This document shows positions 24,201 through 38,277 of a stretch of 64,000 nt of DNA, one piece after another; within the stretch, counting starts at the first letter, position 1; the number at the start of each line of letters is the position of its first letter. The notes below the pieces were generated by a model. That model made no database searches. It was not told the DNA's origin and was given only the letters and a program-made list of their open reading frames with translations. This stretch comes from Neocallimastix lanati (nom. inval.) (lineage: Eukaryota > Neocallimastigomycota > Neocallimastigomycetes > Neocallimastigales > Neocallimastigaceae), in NCBI GenBank assembly GCA_016946835.1, contig JACVTC010000013.1:1247001-1311000 (forward strand), read 5' to 3'. A program made the position numbers and the translations under genes.

Positions 24201-25167
24201 ACTTTTAAATAGAGATAGTCAATTAGCGGTACGCTATCTTCTTCAATTACGTCATCATCCCTTCTACTTCCATCAATCCAATCTTCGTAGTGCCGATCTT
24301 CCCAATAAAAAGAGTTTAGTGGCGCTCTGGACAGAAAAAGTTCTTGATCAATACAACCAGTATGTCAAATGGCCTATTCTCTCTCGTAAAGTCGACGATA
24401 TTAATGACTCGTTTATTGAACGAGAAAAGTTTGAATATTGTGATTTAGATCAAAAGTTAGTTTACAATAATACGCATATTGTCGCTATTTCCTTAAAGAC
24501 GATCAAGTCTTGTAAGGTCCCTATTGCTTTGCCGGAGGGAGTAAGGATTAGTGAGAATGACCTTCGGGTATACAAGCAGATACTTTCGGTGGAGCAGGTG
24601 AACGAAAGTGATCCAATTACCGTTTGGGTGGATATGAATAATAGTTCAGTAAATTTATACTTCCAACCGGCTATTGATTGGGGAAAATTTAAGGTAACCA
24701 CCATCTACAATACTTTAGCAAGTAGAGCTTTAGATGAAGATAATGAAGCGTATTACTTTGAAAAAGTCTATAAGACCTCAACGCATCATCATCATCATCA
24801 TCACAAAACAGCAAAAACAAAGACAAAAACTAAGAAGCATCATCATCGTCACAAATCCAAATCCAACTATCATAAATCCAAACATCATAAATCGACAATG
24901 AATAAAAATGTCAATTCCTCTCACAATATTATTACCAATATTGTTACCAATATTATGAAGTATGGATCCATTACCAATGAATTAATCAATGAAATTGGTT
25001 ATACCACGGAACAGTTAACCAATCCAAAAGCCTTCAAAGAATTAGAAAAGAGTCGATTATACGTGGAAAAGATGAAAGATCTTAGTGAAAATGCGAAAAA
25101 TTCAAAATATATGATCAATAATTTAAATCGTCAAAAAATTAAATATTTGAAATCTAATAAAAAATAA
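21217..25167 (+). CDS. Secreted CE18 (Agd3-like) polysaccharide deacetylase paralogue with His/Lys-rich tail
   Basis: Five exons in phase: 21217-21767, 22120-22283, 22580-22731, 23003-23145, 23580-25167; 865 residues. The start at 21217 gives a clean signal peptide (MKLFRKASFILSTVLGVSRA); an in-frame ATG at 21184 would add 11 residues. It matches the neighbouring minus-strand gene along its length: INHLWIPWASKNLYTGFRR, LTQHIDDIFSSEELVS (metal-site Asp pair), ELAFNGYGLI, YWSSHGFTHQNLN, SSGLHNVDAIETF, YFHQSNLRS, DPITVWVDM. The NodB His motif is HGFTH here, Gly replacing the usual Ser/Thr. The extra introns relative to its sister split the N-terminal half. After the catalytic part there is no six-Cys module. 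Instead a basic tail with seven consecutive His and many Lys is followed by about 90 mostly helical residues. Activity is likely but not certain. Confidence 0.88.
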
Positions 25168-25366
25168 TTTACTCTATGAAAATATATATTATAGATATAT
25201 AAAAAAGATAAATTTTTTTTTTTTTTAATGACAAAAAAAAAAAAAAAATTAAATAATGAAATAATTAAATAATAAATTACTTTCTTTTTTCTTAATGAGA
25301 AGTTAGCTACTTAAAAAAAAAAAAAAAAAAAATTCTATCCGATTTTATTATATATATAAAAAGCTA

Positions 25367-25397
<31 letters not shown>

Positions 25398-26438
25398 TTA
25401 TTTAAAAAAAAATAGTATATAAAATAGAATCTAGATAATAAATTTAATAATAATAATAAGTTTTATTTTATATTATGTTTTTCTTTTTTAAAGCTATATA
25501 TAATAAAATAAAATAAATTAGTAAATAAATAAAATAATAAATTTAAAAAATAATTCTTAAAAATAATAATTTTTAAATTAAAATTTGTGTTTTTTTTTTT
25601 TTTTTTTAAAAAAAACAAAAAACAAAAACAGAAAAGCTTTAACGCTTAACATCTTGGAGGTGAAATTCATTGCCGATGGACTTTTTTTTTTTCTCTGAAT
25701 TTATTTATACACTCAACTATAAATATTACTCTTTTTTTTTTTTTATTTTATTTCGTATTTACTACTTAATATATATATATATATATTATGTTCAATTGGG
25801 ACAAATAATATATTTATTTTTTTTTTTAAATAGTAACTATTAAATAAAATATATATATATTTATGTAATTAATAAATGATTATTTTGTATAAATATATAT
25901 ATATTTTTATTTAATATATTTAACTTAAAATATATTTTTTTTTTATTATATTATATATTTTATAATTTTATTTTATTTATTGATAATTGTCATCTAATTT
26001 TTTGATTTATTATTTATTTAAAAAAATTTTTTCACCAGTTAAAAATTTGACCTAAATTGAAGATATATAATGGAAAAAAAAAATACTTTTAAATAAACTT
26101 TTTACATCCTCTAAAGTTATATTAACTACTAGTCCTAACCCCATATACAAAAAAAATTTTTTTATCACTAAAAAAAATTTTATTACTTTATTTATTATTT
26201 CATTCATTTCTTCAAAAAAAAAATAATTTTTTTTAATATTTAATTTTTCCTCTATATATTTTTTCCTGTATATTTTTTTCCTGTTCCATATTAATTTTAT
26301 TTTATAATATTAAATATTTAATTTATAATAAATAATATAAATGTAGTATGTATTATTCAATATTAATAGCTTTATCTTTACTCTTCACTTTAATATTTTA
26401 TTTTATTTTATTTATTATATAAAAAAAAAAACTAAACG

Positions 26439-26469
<31 letters not shown>

Positions 26470-27163
26470 TATTTATCTATTATTATATCAAATATAGAGA
26501 GCATTAATTAGATATTATTCAATTATTGTTTTTTTTTATTTTGTTACTCTTTTTAATTACAATAATTTAATTTTTATACATTATATATATATATATATAT
26601 AATTTAATTAATTATATAATTTAATATATGAACATATAATTTGAAATTTTTTAATATATTCTAATTTAATTAAAAAAATAAATTATTTTTCTGTTAAAAT
26701 ATGTATAGATTTAAATATATTGTAACAAAAAATACAAATAATAATTCATCTATTCATTTGATTTATTTAAAATGATATTTTCATATATAATGAAATAAAA
26801 ATAAAAAAAAAAAAAAAAAAAAAAAAGGAAATGGATTACTTATTCTAATTATTGAGGTTTAGATTTTTACAGTCAAGAAGGTCAACGAGGTATAGATAAC
26901 TTTTATTTTTTTATTTTTTTATTGAAGCAAATGGGAGGTTATGAAGTAAAATTCCAAAAATATGTTTAATATATATGATATATAGATATGATATATAAAT
27001 ATATTTAAATAAATGAATGAAGTTTTAATAATATTACCCAATGTATTTCAAGATGATTATTAATTCATTCTTCTCCTATATTACTAATGATGAATTTAAT
27101 ATAATATCTTTCTATTTATTTATTTCCATAAATTTATCAAGTAAACCGGCTTATTATTATTAA

Positions 27164-27197
<34 letters not shown>

Positions 27198-27209
27198 ATT
27201 ATTATTATA

Positions 27210-27250
<41 letters not shown>

Positions 27251-27669
27251 TTTATTCCTACTTCAAAAGTTATTAAATAATTTTCCTTTTTCACTTTCTA
27301 TCTTATCAATAAATTAATAAATTTTTATTTTAATTAATTTCAATTCCATTTTAGCCTTTTTATTTGATTATATTTATTCATTTATATATATATATAAAAA
27401 GTAATAATAATAATAATATATATAATATAATTTTTACTTTTAACCTTTAACTTCTCCTCTACCTTTTTTTTGAAATATCTTTAAAATATATATATCCATA
27501 TGAATCAAAAAGTTATAATAATAACAATAATAGTAATAATATGACTGAAAGAATGAATAAATATATATATATTTTTTATCTATGAAGTCAAAATCTATTT
27601 GTTTTAAATTCATTTATAGAGGTCAAACGAAAAAGTAAAGAGAGATAGAGAGAGGAAAAAAAAATTATA

Positions 27670-27702
<33 letters not shown>

Positions 27703-28502
27703 CAAAGCGAACTTTCCACACCATTAAATAATATTCTTTTTTAATTTATTAAAGTGGTAAAGGAAAATTAGGAAGCCAAAATGATTACTTTTGAAAATAT
27801 GATATACAGTGATCAAAGCTAAAGGACTAAATATCAAAAAGTGAAACAAAACCAAAAATTAATTAGGGATTATCAATTCAATGAATACTAAAAAAAAAAT
27901 AATAATAATATTAATAATATATAATAATAATAATAAATAATAATAATAATAATAATACGTAAATAATTATTGTTAGTGAAAAGTTCAGTATAGATATATA
28001 TTTGATATTATATCTACAAATATTTTATTTTTTTAAAAAAAAAATAATAATAAAAGTTCAATAAAAAATAGAGAAATATATAAATAATATATAAATACTA
28101 TATATTAAAATAAAGAAAAGAAACAGCACAAATATGATTTGATTTAACAACAGTTGTTTTATGTTGTATGCTAATATTTATTGATTTACTGGTGTTTAAA
28201 ATTTTGATTTATCCTATCATAACATTCTTGTTTAAGAAAAAAAAAAAAAAAAGTAAATCCTTATCTTTTAATCTGGTCAACTTTTTATTAATTCTTTTTT
28301 TTTTTTTTTTTTTTTTCATTTTTATTACTATAATATCAAATATATATATTTATTAGAATATATTAGTTATTTAATAAAAAATGGGGTTGGTAAACTATTT
28401 ATTTTTTTTTTTATTATTTTTTATTTTTTTTTTTTTTTTGTGTTATGTTACATATTATTTAATTAACTAATTATTTATTTATTTATATATTAATAAATAC
28501 TC
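25168..28502. other. Gene desert, left part
   Basis: No supported gene. A tiny mixed-composition stretch at about 25634-25680 (ACGCTTAACATCTTGGAGG, CATTGCCGATGG) is followed by a T tract that could end a Pol III transcript, but no box motifs are clear. TTA trinucleotide arrays lie near 27150-27250. Confidence 0.5.
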
Positions 28503-29075
28503 TTTTTATTATTTATTTAATTATTTATTATTTATTATTTATTATTTATTATTTATTATTTATTATTTATTATTTATTATTTATTATTTATTATTTATTA
28601 TTCAATTATTATTTATTATTTATTATTTATTATTTATTATTTATTATTTATTATTTATTATTTATTATTTATTATTTATTATTTATTATTTATTATTTAT
28701 TATTTATTATTTATTATTTATTATTTATTATTTATTATTTATTATTTATTATTTATTATTTATTATTATTATTATTATTTATTATTTATTATTCAATTAT
28801 TTATAATCAATTATTTATTATTTATTATTTATTATTTATTATTTATTATTCAATTATTTATTATTTATTATTTATTATTTATTATTCAATTATTTATAAT
28901 CAATTATTTATTATTTATTATTTATTATTTATTATTTATTATTCAATTATTTATTATTTATTATTTATTATTTATTATTTATTATTTATTATTTATTATT
29001 TATTATTTATTATTTATTTATTATTTAATTATTTATTATTTATTATTTATTATTCAATTATTTATTATTTATTAT
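28503..29075. repeat. 7-base satellite array (TTATTTA), block B, inverted
   Basis: Reverse complement of block A: tandem TTATTTA copies with the spacer AATAAATACTCTTTTTATT at its left end (about 28493) and TTCAATTATTTATAATCAA variants inside. Confidence 0.9.
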
Positions 29076-30279
29076 GTAATAAAATTATTTAACTTTTATT
29101 CTTAACAATTGTGGCAAGTCTACCTATAAAAATCAAAATAGAATATATGAATTATTCTACAGAACGATGATGATTAAAAATAATAATAATGATGAAATTT
29201 TTAGAAATACTAGAACTACAAAAAAAAATTTTTTTTTATATATCATAATAAAAGTCAAAATATAAAAAAATATATATTCATATGAGCTTTTATTATGGTA
29301 TTATTAATTATTATTAATTAATTATTAATTATTAATTATAAAAAAAAATATATTTATATAACTTTTATCATGATATTATTAATTATTAATTATTAATTAT
29401 TATTAATTATAAATTATTAATTATAAATTATTAATTATAAATTATTAGTTTTTTATTATCATTAATTATTAATATTTTTTATTATTATTATTTTATTACA
29501 TTATTATTTAGGATAGAGATTAGGAATAGCGAAATTTAAATAGATATAACACTATTTATATTTATATAAAGACAAGAGCTCTTTATCTTTAATAGTCCAA
29601 AATCAATTTTTTTTTTTTTTAAAAAAAAATAATAAATATAATAAAAATCTTTGATTATTTAATAGTAAAACATATAAAATAAATAGATAATAATAAGAAT
29701 AGAAAAAAAGAGAGATTAGAAATGCATAAATTTTAAAGAGTATAAAAATAAAAAAAATTTTAAAAAAAGATTTTAAATATAAATTAGCATTATCATCATT
29801 AGGAGTTTTTTTTTTTCACATAGAACAAGAAAGAAATCAGGTTATTTAAAAAAAAAAATCAGGTTATTTAAAAAAAAATTTTTTTTTAAACAATAACAAA
29901 AAATATATATTTTTTTTTATTTTAAAATTTTAATTTTTAAATTTTAATTTTAATTTTTTTTTTTAAATCTTTTTTCTTTTTTCTTTTTTCTTTTCTTAAT
30001 CATTTTTATAATTTTTATAATTACTTTAAATAAAATAATCTTATTATTTTTACTTTTATATATAAAAAACTATTAAAAAAAAAAGAGATGATGATAATCA
30101 ACATTCATTCATTAATTATAATAATAAAAATAATCCATCTTTTAACAAATTTTAAGAGTTTTTGACTTTTTATGATTCATTCTATAATAAAAAAATTTTA
30201 ATTATAATTATTATTTTTTAATTTTTAAACTATTTAATTTATTTGTTTATCTATTTATTTATTATTTTTTTTATTATTT
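29076..30279. other. Gene desert between satellite blocks
   Basis: AT-rich, including TATTAATTATTAATTA repeats near 29300-29450. Nothing else recognised. Confidence 0.5.
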
Positions 30280-31075
30280 ATTAATTGTTTATTTGTTTAT
30301 TTATTATTATTTATTATTTATTATTTATTTATTTATTATTTATTTATTTATTATTATTTATTTATTATTTATTCATTTATTATTTAATTATTTAATTATT
30401 TAATTATTTATTATTTATTATTTATTATTTATTATTTATAATTTATTATTTATTAATAAATACTCTTTTTATTATTTATTATTTATTATTTATTAATAAA
30501 TACTCTTTTTATTATTTATTATTTATTATTTATTATTTATTATTTATTATTTATTATTAAATACTCTTTTTATTATTATTATTAAATACTCTTTTTATTA
30601 TTATTATTAAATACTCTTTTTATTATTATTTATTATTTATTATTAAATACTCTTTTTATTATTATTTATTATTTATTATTAAATACTCTTTTTATTATTA
30701 TTATTAAATACTCTTTTTATTATTATTTATTATTTATTATTTATTATTATTTATTATTTATTATTTAATTATTTATTATTTATTATTTATTATTTATTAA
30801 TTATTATTTATTATCTACTATTTATTATTTATGATTTATTATTTATTATTTATTATTTATTATTTATTATTTATTATTATTTATTATTTATTATTTATTA
30901 TTTATTATTTATTAATAAATACTCTTTCTATTATTTATTATTAAATTATTTATTATTTATTATTTATTATTCCATTATTCCATTATTTATTATTCCATTA
31001 TTTATTATTTATTATTTATTATTTATTAATAAATACTCTTTCTATTATTTATTATTCCATTATTTATTATTAATT
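30280..31075. repeat. 7-base satellite array (TTATTTA), block C, inverted
   Basis: Tandem TTATTTA with the spacer AAATACTCTTTTTATTATT repeated at least eight times between about 30465 and 31040; here the spacer itself is amplified with its flank. Confidence 0.9.
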
Positions 31076-32668
31076 TATGTATAATATATTTATTCATTTA
31101 TTTTTTATGTTTGATATTGAGTTGTACTACCTTGAATGAATTCCTGGACAAACTATTGGTTAATATTCTTTTCAATCTATTTAAAGTATATGAAAACTTT
31201 AAAAAAAATAAAAAAAGTTTCTTATTTTTATTTTTTATTTTTTTATACTTTAATATTTCAATAAAAATTAAATTAAATAAAATAAATTGAATTATTTGAT
31301 TTATTTATATTCAATAGCATATATAATTTAATTAAGTGGTTTTTAGCCTTTTTTGGATAATTTATTTATTTATTTATTATTAAAGAAATAAATAATAAAA
31401 ATGAATAAAAATGAATGAATGGCATTCAATAGAGTAATCATAGATTATTTAATTAGTTTGACTAAAGTAAAAATGTAAAATATTATTATACATATAAAAT
31501 TCTAAATTTTTATTTATAAACTATAAAACTTCAAAGACTAATAAATAATAAGGATGAAATAAGAATTGAAAGGTTTTTATTGATCCTAACAGTGTTTGCT
31601 ATTTTATTTTATTATATTTTATTCTATTGTTAAATATATATTATAGGAATAAAAATTATAATGACATAGAATAATTTTGTACAGTATGAACTATATAATA
31701 TACAATACAATACAATACAATGCAATTTAATATTATAGGATAACACTATTTCTATAAAATATATATAGTTTAAAAATTTATTGGTCATCTTTTAGAGTCT
31801 TTAATGTAACATCTCTTCATTAAATATTATCATCACTATAAAGATTACTTATACTACACACTTTATAGAAAATCTAAATTACTGTATAAATAAATAATAA
31901 ATAATAAATAATAATAATAACATAAGACTATTCAGTAGAGTAGTGTGAATTCCTTTATTAATATTTATAAATATATTATACTAAAATATTTGGATAATTT
32001 ATTTTTTTCTCTTTTCCTTTTATATCATCTGAAGTAATAATGAAAATTAGTATCTGTATAATAAAATCTTAAAAAATAGGAAAAAAAAAAGTTTCTTATT
32101 ATTTAATACTAATAATGAAATATTTAGTTTTTAAAGTTTAATATTAATTTTTTAAATTACTATTTAAATTCTAAACTATATTTGAATATATGATGAAGAT
32201 AGTATGACCATATTTTTTGTTTTAATAAGAAGATATATCTAATGATTATCATGCTCACAATTTATAAAGTGCTTTTTTCTTTTTCTTTTTCGTTATTGAA
32301 CCATATTATAAATATTATTATAATTAATATTTGGATGTAAATGATTAACCCTCTAATAATTATTTTTTACCAACTAATCTCTAATAATTGATTATTATTA
32401 TTTATTATTTATTATTTATTATTTATTTATTATAAATATATAAAAAAATAAAAATAAATAATTCATGATTATCATCTTAATAAAATAAAATAAAATAAAA
32501 AATCATTCCATTTTTTTTTTTTCTGTTTATAATTTCTTTTTTTCAAAAGTGGAATTATTTTATTTAAAAAATTTTAAAATTTAACTCATTTAAAGTAAAA
32601 TTAAAAAAAAAATTAAAAAAAAAAAGTAAAAAAGATAAAAAAAATTTCATATATAGAAATTATTAATT
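31076..32668. other. Gene desert, middle part
   Basis: AT-rich sequence, slightly less repetitive than its flanks. No frame, RNA gene or repeat family could be supported. Confidence 0.5.
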
Positions 32669-32918
32669 ATATAATATAATATAATATAATATAATATAAT
32701 ATAATATAATATAATATAATATAATATAATATAATATAATATAATATAATATAATATAATATAATATAATATAATATAATATAATATAATATAATATAAT
32801 ATAATATAATATAATATAATATAATATAATATAATATAATATAATATAATATAATATAATATAATATAATATAATATAATATAATATAATATAATATAAT
32901 ATAATATAATATAATATA
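32669..32918. repeat. Pure pentanucleotide array (ATAAT)n
   Basis: About 50 uninterrupted copies of ATAAT. The long open frame on the minus strand is only the translation of this repeat (Ile-Ile-Leu-Tyr-Tyr). Confidence 0.95.
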
Positions 32919-33454
32919 TGAATTGCCAATTTAATTAATTCATATATACTATTAATAATATTTAATTTAAATGATGCTTTTTATTGTATACTCTAAATTA
33001 AATATATTAATCAATATACTATTAATATATAATACATTAGATTGCAAAATATATTCCAATAGTATAAATTTAATAATTTGGTTAATATATTAAAGTATAT
33101 TGAATTTAATAGAATGTGAAAATTCATTTTATTTTTTTTTTATTTAATAAATTCAAATTCAAAAAAAATATATAATTTTTAATAATTTGTTTTTTTTTTT
33201 TTTACTCTTCTTGAATAATATCTAAATATCTAAATATTCTATTAATATCAATAATGCACATAAATTATAATAAACTACATATAATATATATAATATATAT
33301 AATATATATAATATATATAATATATATGATATGGATAAAAGAAAGAAAGACTATTTAATTATTTATTACTAATCATTAACTCATTCTTCATTAACAAATC
33401 AACTAAATATTAATAAATCATTTATTATAAAGTAAATTATTGTAAGCATCAATC

Positions 33455-33900
33455 ATGAATAATAAAAAGAGTATTTAATAATGAATAATAAATAATTGAA
33501 TAATAAATAATAAATAGATAAATAAATAAATAAATAAATAAATAATAAAAAAAGAGTTTTTATTAATAAATAATAAATAAGAAATAATAAATAATAATAC
33601 ATAATTAAATAATAAATAATAAATAATAATACATAATTAAATAATAAATGAATAAATGTATAAATAATTAAATAATTGAATAATTAAACAATCGAATAAT
33701 AAATAATAAAAAAAGAGTTTTTATTAGTTATTAATAAATAGTAAAAAAAAAAAATAACCAAAAGAGCGTTTATTAATAATTAATTAATTAATAATAATTA
33801 AATAACAGATAAATAAATAAATAAATAAATAAATAATTAATTAATTAATAATAATTAAATAACAGATAAATAAATAAATAAATAAATAAATGGTTAATAA
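33455..33900. repeat. 7-base satellite family, block D, direct orientation
   Basis: AATAAAT copies with spacer forms AATAAAAAGAGTATTTAATA (about 33464) and AAAAAGAGTTTTTATTA (about 33545 and 33710), plus two copies of a TTAATTAATAATAATTAAATAACAGATAAATAAATA unit near 33775-33890. Same orientation as block A and opposite to B and C. Confidence 0.85.
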
Positions 33901-35452
33901 TGGTTAACATTTAATATTAAATAAAAAAAAAAAAAAAATCTTAAAATACAACAACATAATCATTAAATAATAATAATAATAATAATATATTAAAATTAGG
34001 TAATCTACATGTCACAGATCAGATTCATAAGGAAGAATAACAATGAAAAAAGTAATTAAAAAATTAAAAAAAAATTAAAAAAAGGGTGAATCGGTTGATC
34101 GTTTGATTTGAAGCAATATTAAATTATTAAATGATGTTACCATCAATACTTGACATAAATCAATCAATTAATAGGAGAAGGAATAACTAATTTATTTTAA
34201 ATAAATAATAAATACCTTTTTTTTTTTTTTTTTTTAATTTTCTTTTGTATCTTCATCTTCATTTATTTTATCATATAACTTAATATTATTAAAAAAAAAT
34301 GATAATAATAATAATAATACTAAAAAAAATTGGGAGATTTTCATTTTGCTAAATTTTATTTTTATTGTGGCGTATTATTTAGAAGTATTCAAAATAAATA
34401 ATTAAACATTTTATTTTTTATTTTTTATATATTATTTATTTTTTATTCATTTATTTTATTTATTTAAATTCATTGATTTTATTATTCAATACAAATGTAA
34501 CTTAATAAAATGCGCCACTTAATAAAATTATTACACTTAATAAAAAAATAATTATATATTTTTTTTTTTACAATTAATCATAAAATTTTGTCATTTTTGA
34601 CCTATAGATAATTTATATCACTAATCTTTGACGTTTTGTCATTACAACCATATAGAAACTTTTTTATTAGTTAAAAAAAAAAGGTTTCAATTAATTATCA
34701 ATAACAAAATGTATTTCTTTATTTCAAAAAAAAAAAAAAATTCATTTTCTGTAAAAATGAATAGATGAAAAAAAAAAGTCTTATAATCTAACCTTTATGT
34801 AAATGAGGTGATAACTTTCAAAAAAGGAAAAATATTTTAAATTATAATTTTTATTTCCTCTTCACACCTGAACAAAAATTCTTATTTCATTTGTTAATAT
34901 AATTTTTAGTATTTAAATTTATTATTTAATTTTTTTATTATTTAAATTTTTTTATTATTTAAATTTTATTATTAAGTTTTTTAGTTTTTATTATTTAAAT
35001 TTATTATTTTAATTTTTTTATTATTTAATTTTTGGTTTTCAATTATTTAATTTTTTAGTTATCATTATTTAATTTTATTATTTAATTTTTTATTATTTAA
35101 TTTTATTATTTAATTTTTTATTATTTAATTTTTTATTATTTAATTTTTTATTATTTAATTTTTTATTATTTAATTTTTTATTATTTAAATTTATTATTTA
35201 AATTTATTATTTAATTATTTATTATTTAATTTTTAGTTTTTCTTATTTAATTTTATTTCTTATTATTTATTTAAATTTTTTTTTTTTTTTCATATTTTCA
35301 TATTCTTAAAATGAATTTGAATTCATAGGTTCAACGTAATACAATACAATATATTATATTAATTTAAACCCGTTTAATAATAATATATGATGATATATGA
35401 TTTACTTGGTTTTTTTTTATTTTTTTTTTTTAATTTAAATTATTTAAATAAC

Positions 35453-35483
<31 letters not shown>

Positions 35484-37215
35484 TTTTTTTATTTTAAATG
35501 GCCCATTTTTAATATCAATTAAAATTTTAATTAAATTATTAATATATGCAAATTCATATGAAATTGAAGGATGATGAAAAAAAAAAAAAAAGCCTAATTC
35601 ATATACATAAAAACTAAAATATACAAAAGAGATAAGCTAAACTTTTAATATGAATGCAGTATTGAATAAGTTTCAACAGTAGAACTTTTTTAAATTTAAA
35701 TTTAAAATTTAAATTTTTTTTTTTTTTTGCACTTTGTTAATTAAATATACGATATTTATTGAATTTCTAATTTAATTAGTATTTTATTATCTATATCTAT
35801 AGGAGAATATTTTTATATCTATAGGATACTGAATAAAGCTCTATAATAATACTATTTAATAATACAATTTTACTCTTATTTGTATATACTATTTAATTAT
35901 AATTTAAAATATACTATTTAATTATTAGTTACTTATTATTTAAAATATACTATTTAATTATTAGTTACTTATTATTTAAAATATACTATTTAATTATTAG
36001 TTACTTATTATTTAAAATATACTATTTAATTATTTAATTATTTAATTATTATTTAAATACTATTAAATTGTTTAATTATTTAATTATTAGTTACACATTT
36101 AATTATTTAATTATTTGATTCAGTTTTATGGTTTTATGATAGTTAAAATTAGTTATTTAATATCGAATTAAATTTATTTATTGTTCAATATATTTTTCAA
36201 TGTTTTTTTTTTTTTTTTTTTTTTTTTATTGAATTTTGTATCTTTTTTTTTTTTGTTAATTTTGTTATTTATGATTATTACTATTAATTATTATTAATTA
36301 TTATTAATTTTAGAGTCATTGATAATCATTATTTTATGATTATTATTCATTAATTTATGTTTATTTTTCATTATTCAATATTTAAATAATTTTATCCTAT
36401 TATTAAATCATACCATATGAAACTATCTTCATATTCAAATAAAAAAAAATTTATTATGATCAAAAATAAAGTATTTCGTTATAGTTTATTATTGAACCTA
36501 ATTTAATTTATGGGATTATTAATACTAACAATTAATATATATTTTTATATTTTAATTTATTTGCTACATATTGTTTTATTGTTTTGTTTTATTTTATTTT
36601 ATTTTCCTTTATAATTCTTAACCTTAATTTTTGGTTTTATCTCTTATTTAAAAGTAATAATTAGCTGTACATATATTTATATAGACTTCAATAGTTTTTG
36701 TATTAAGAGAGTATAATGTAATAATTGTTTTAAATATTAATAAATATAAATCTTTGTATTCATTATACTAATAAATATTATAGGAGATGATGATGATGAA
36801 AAAAAAAAAAAAAAAAAAAAAAAAGCTTTTTCTTTTTATATTATTAAAATTTTAATTTTTAAAATTTTTATTTTTTATTATTATTATTATTTAATTTTAT
36901 TTTTTATATTTCTTTTTATTTAGAATATAAATCTTTATACTAATCATTTATATTTCAATATATCTTTAATATATTAACAATAATATAATGATATATGATA
37001 ATTATTAAAATAAGATGAAGTGACCTTAAATTGTATATAATAATTATTTTATATTTAAATATTTTAATATTTAAATTTTATTATTTATTATTTCTTTTTT
37101 TTTTTTTTTTTTTATTTTTATCTTTAATTCTTTTTATTTTATTTTGTACTATATGGATAAATAAATAAATAAATAAATAAATAAAAATACATATATATTA
37201 AATAAATAAAAATTG

Positions 37216-37251
<36 letters not shown>

Positions 37252-38277
37252 TTTTTTTATTTTTTATTTTTTCTATGTTTTTTATTTCAATTCATTCATT
37301 TATACGTAAATCAGTATTATTTAATAAAATTTTATTATCACTCTATATCTCTATATTTATTTATTCATTTATATTTCATAATAATTTATGAAAAGTAATA
37401 TTAGAAGATTTTAACATAGAAATTTTAAAATAATAAAAACATTTTAACATAGAAATTTTAAAATAATAAAAAAGTTATTGCTGTATATTGATATTATAAT
37501 CATAAATTTAAATATTGCCAAGAAGAAATAGTATATACCAACATTATAATATAAATCTTAATATACAATAATAACATTTCAAAAAAAAAAAAAAAAAAAT
37601 AAAAAGGAATAATATATATTTTATATTTTTTTTAATACAAGCAATTTTTTTTTATTATAGATATACTACATAAAACATATTTATTATTATTTATTATTAT
37701 TTTTTTTTTTTAAAAAAAAAAACATTACTTTGTGTATGATATTATATAATTTTTATATACCATAGTAATTAGTAATTGAAACTTTTTTTTTTTTTTTTTT
37801 TTTTGAAAAAAAAAAGTTGTATTTTCCTTTTTTTTAAGGAAACATTTTAATTTATTTAATTTATTAGTACAAAATATTTCATAAGGAAATTACAAATATA
37901 TAAAAAAATAAAATAGAACAAACAATTTATTTTTAGAAGAAGAAAAAAATTCAATTGACCAATAATCTAAGTAAAAGAAAAAAAGTCAATAACTGTAGAA
38001 CTTTTTTTTTTTTTTTTTTTTTAATAATAATAATAAAAAATATTTAATTAGTTAAAAAACAAGGTCAGTTTAACCAATAAATTGTTGGATAATAAAAAAA
38101 AAAAGTTTAAAATTATATGTATAATATTATGATATAAGAAATATATATATATATATACAATATATGTTTTACACTATTTATTTTACTATATAGATAATAA
38201 TATCATATTTATGAGGCGAATATAACATTTAAAAAGAAGCAAAGAAAAAAATAAAAAAGTTAAAAGAAAGATAAAAA
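33901..38277. other. Gene desert, right part
   Basis: AT-rich filler up to the transporter gene. Holds a TTATTATTTAATTTT minisatellite (about 34910-35230), the 36-base repeat listed separately and many homopolymers (for example 36800-36823 and 37217-37249). No gene seen. Confidence 0.5.
35905..36030. repeat. 36-base minisatellite, about 3.5 copies
   Basis: Unit begins TAAAATATACTATTTAATTA and ends TTAGTTACTTATTATT; copies are nearly identical. Confidence 0.8.

Noticed and set aside
24784-24804. His7 stretch as a cloning tag or contamination
   Set aside because: It is encoded by a CAT run in mid-gene with native sequence on both sides and no vector sequence.
32663-32929. 88-codon open frame on the minus strand
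   Set aside because: It is a translation of the ATAAT pentanucleotide array.
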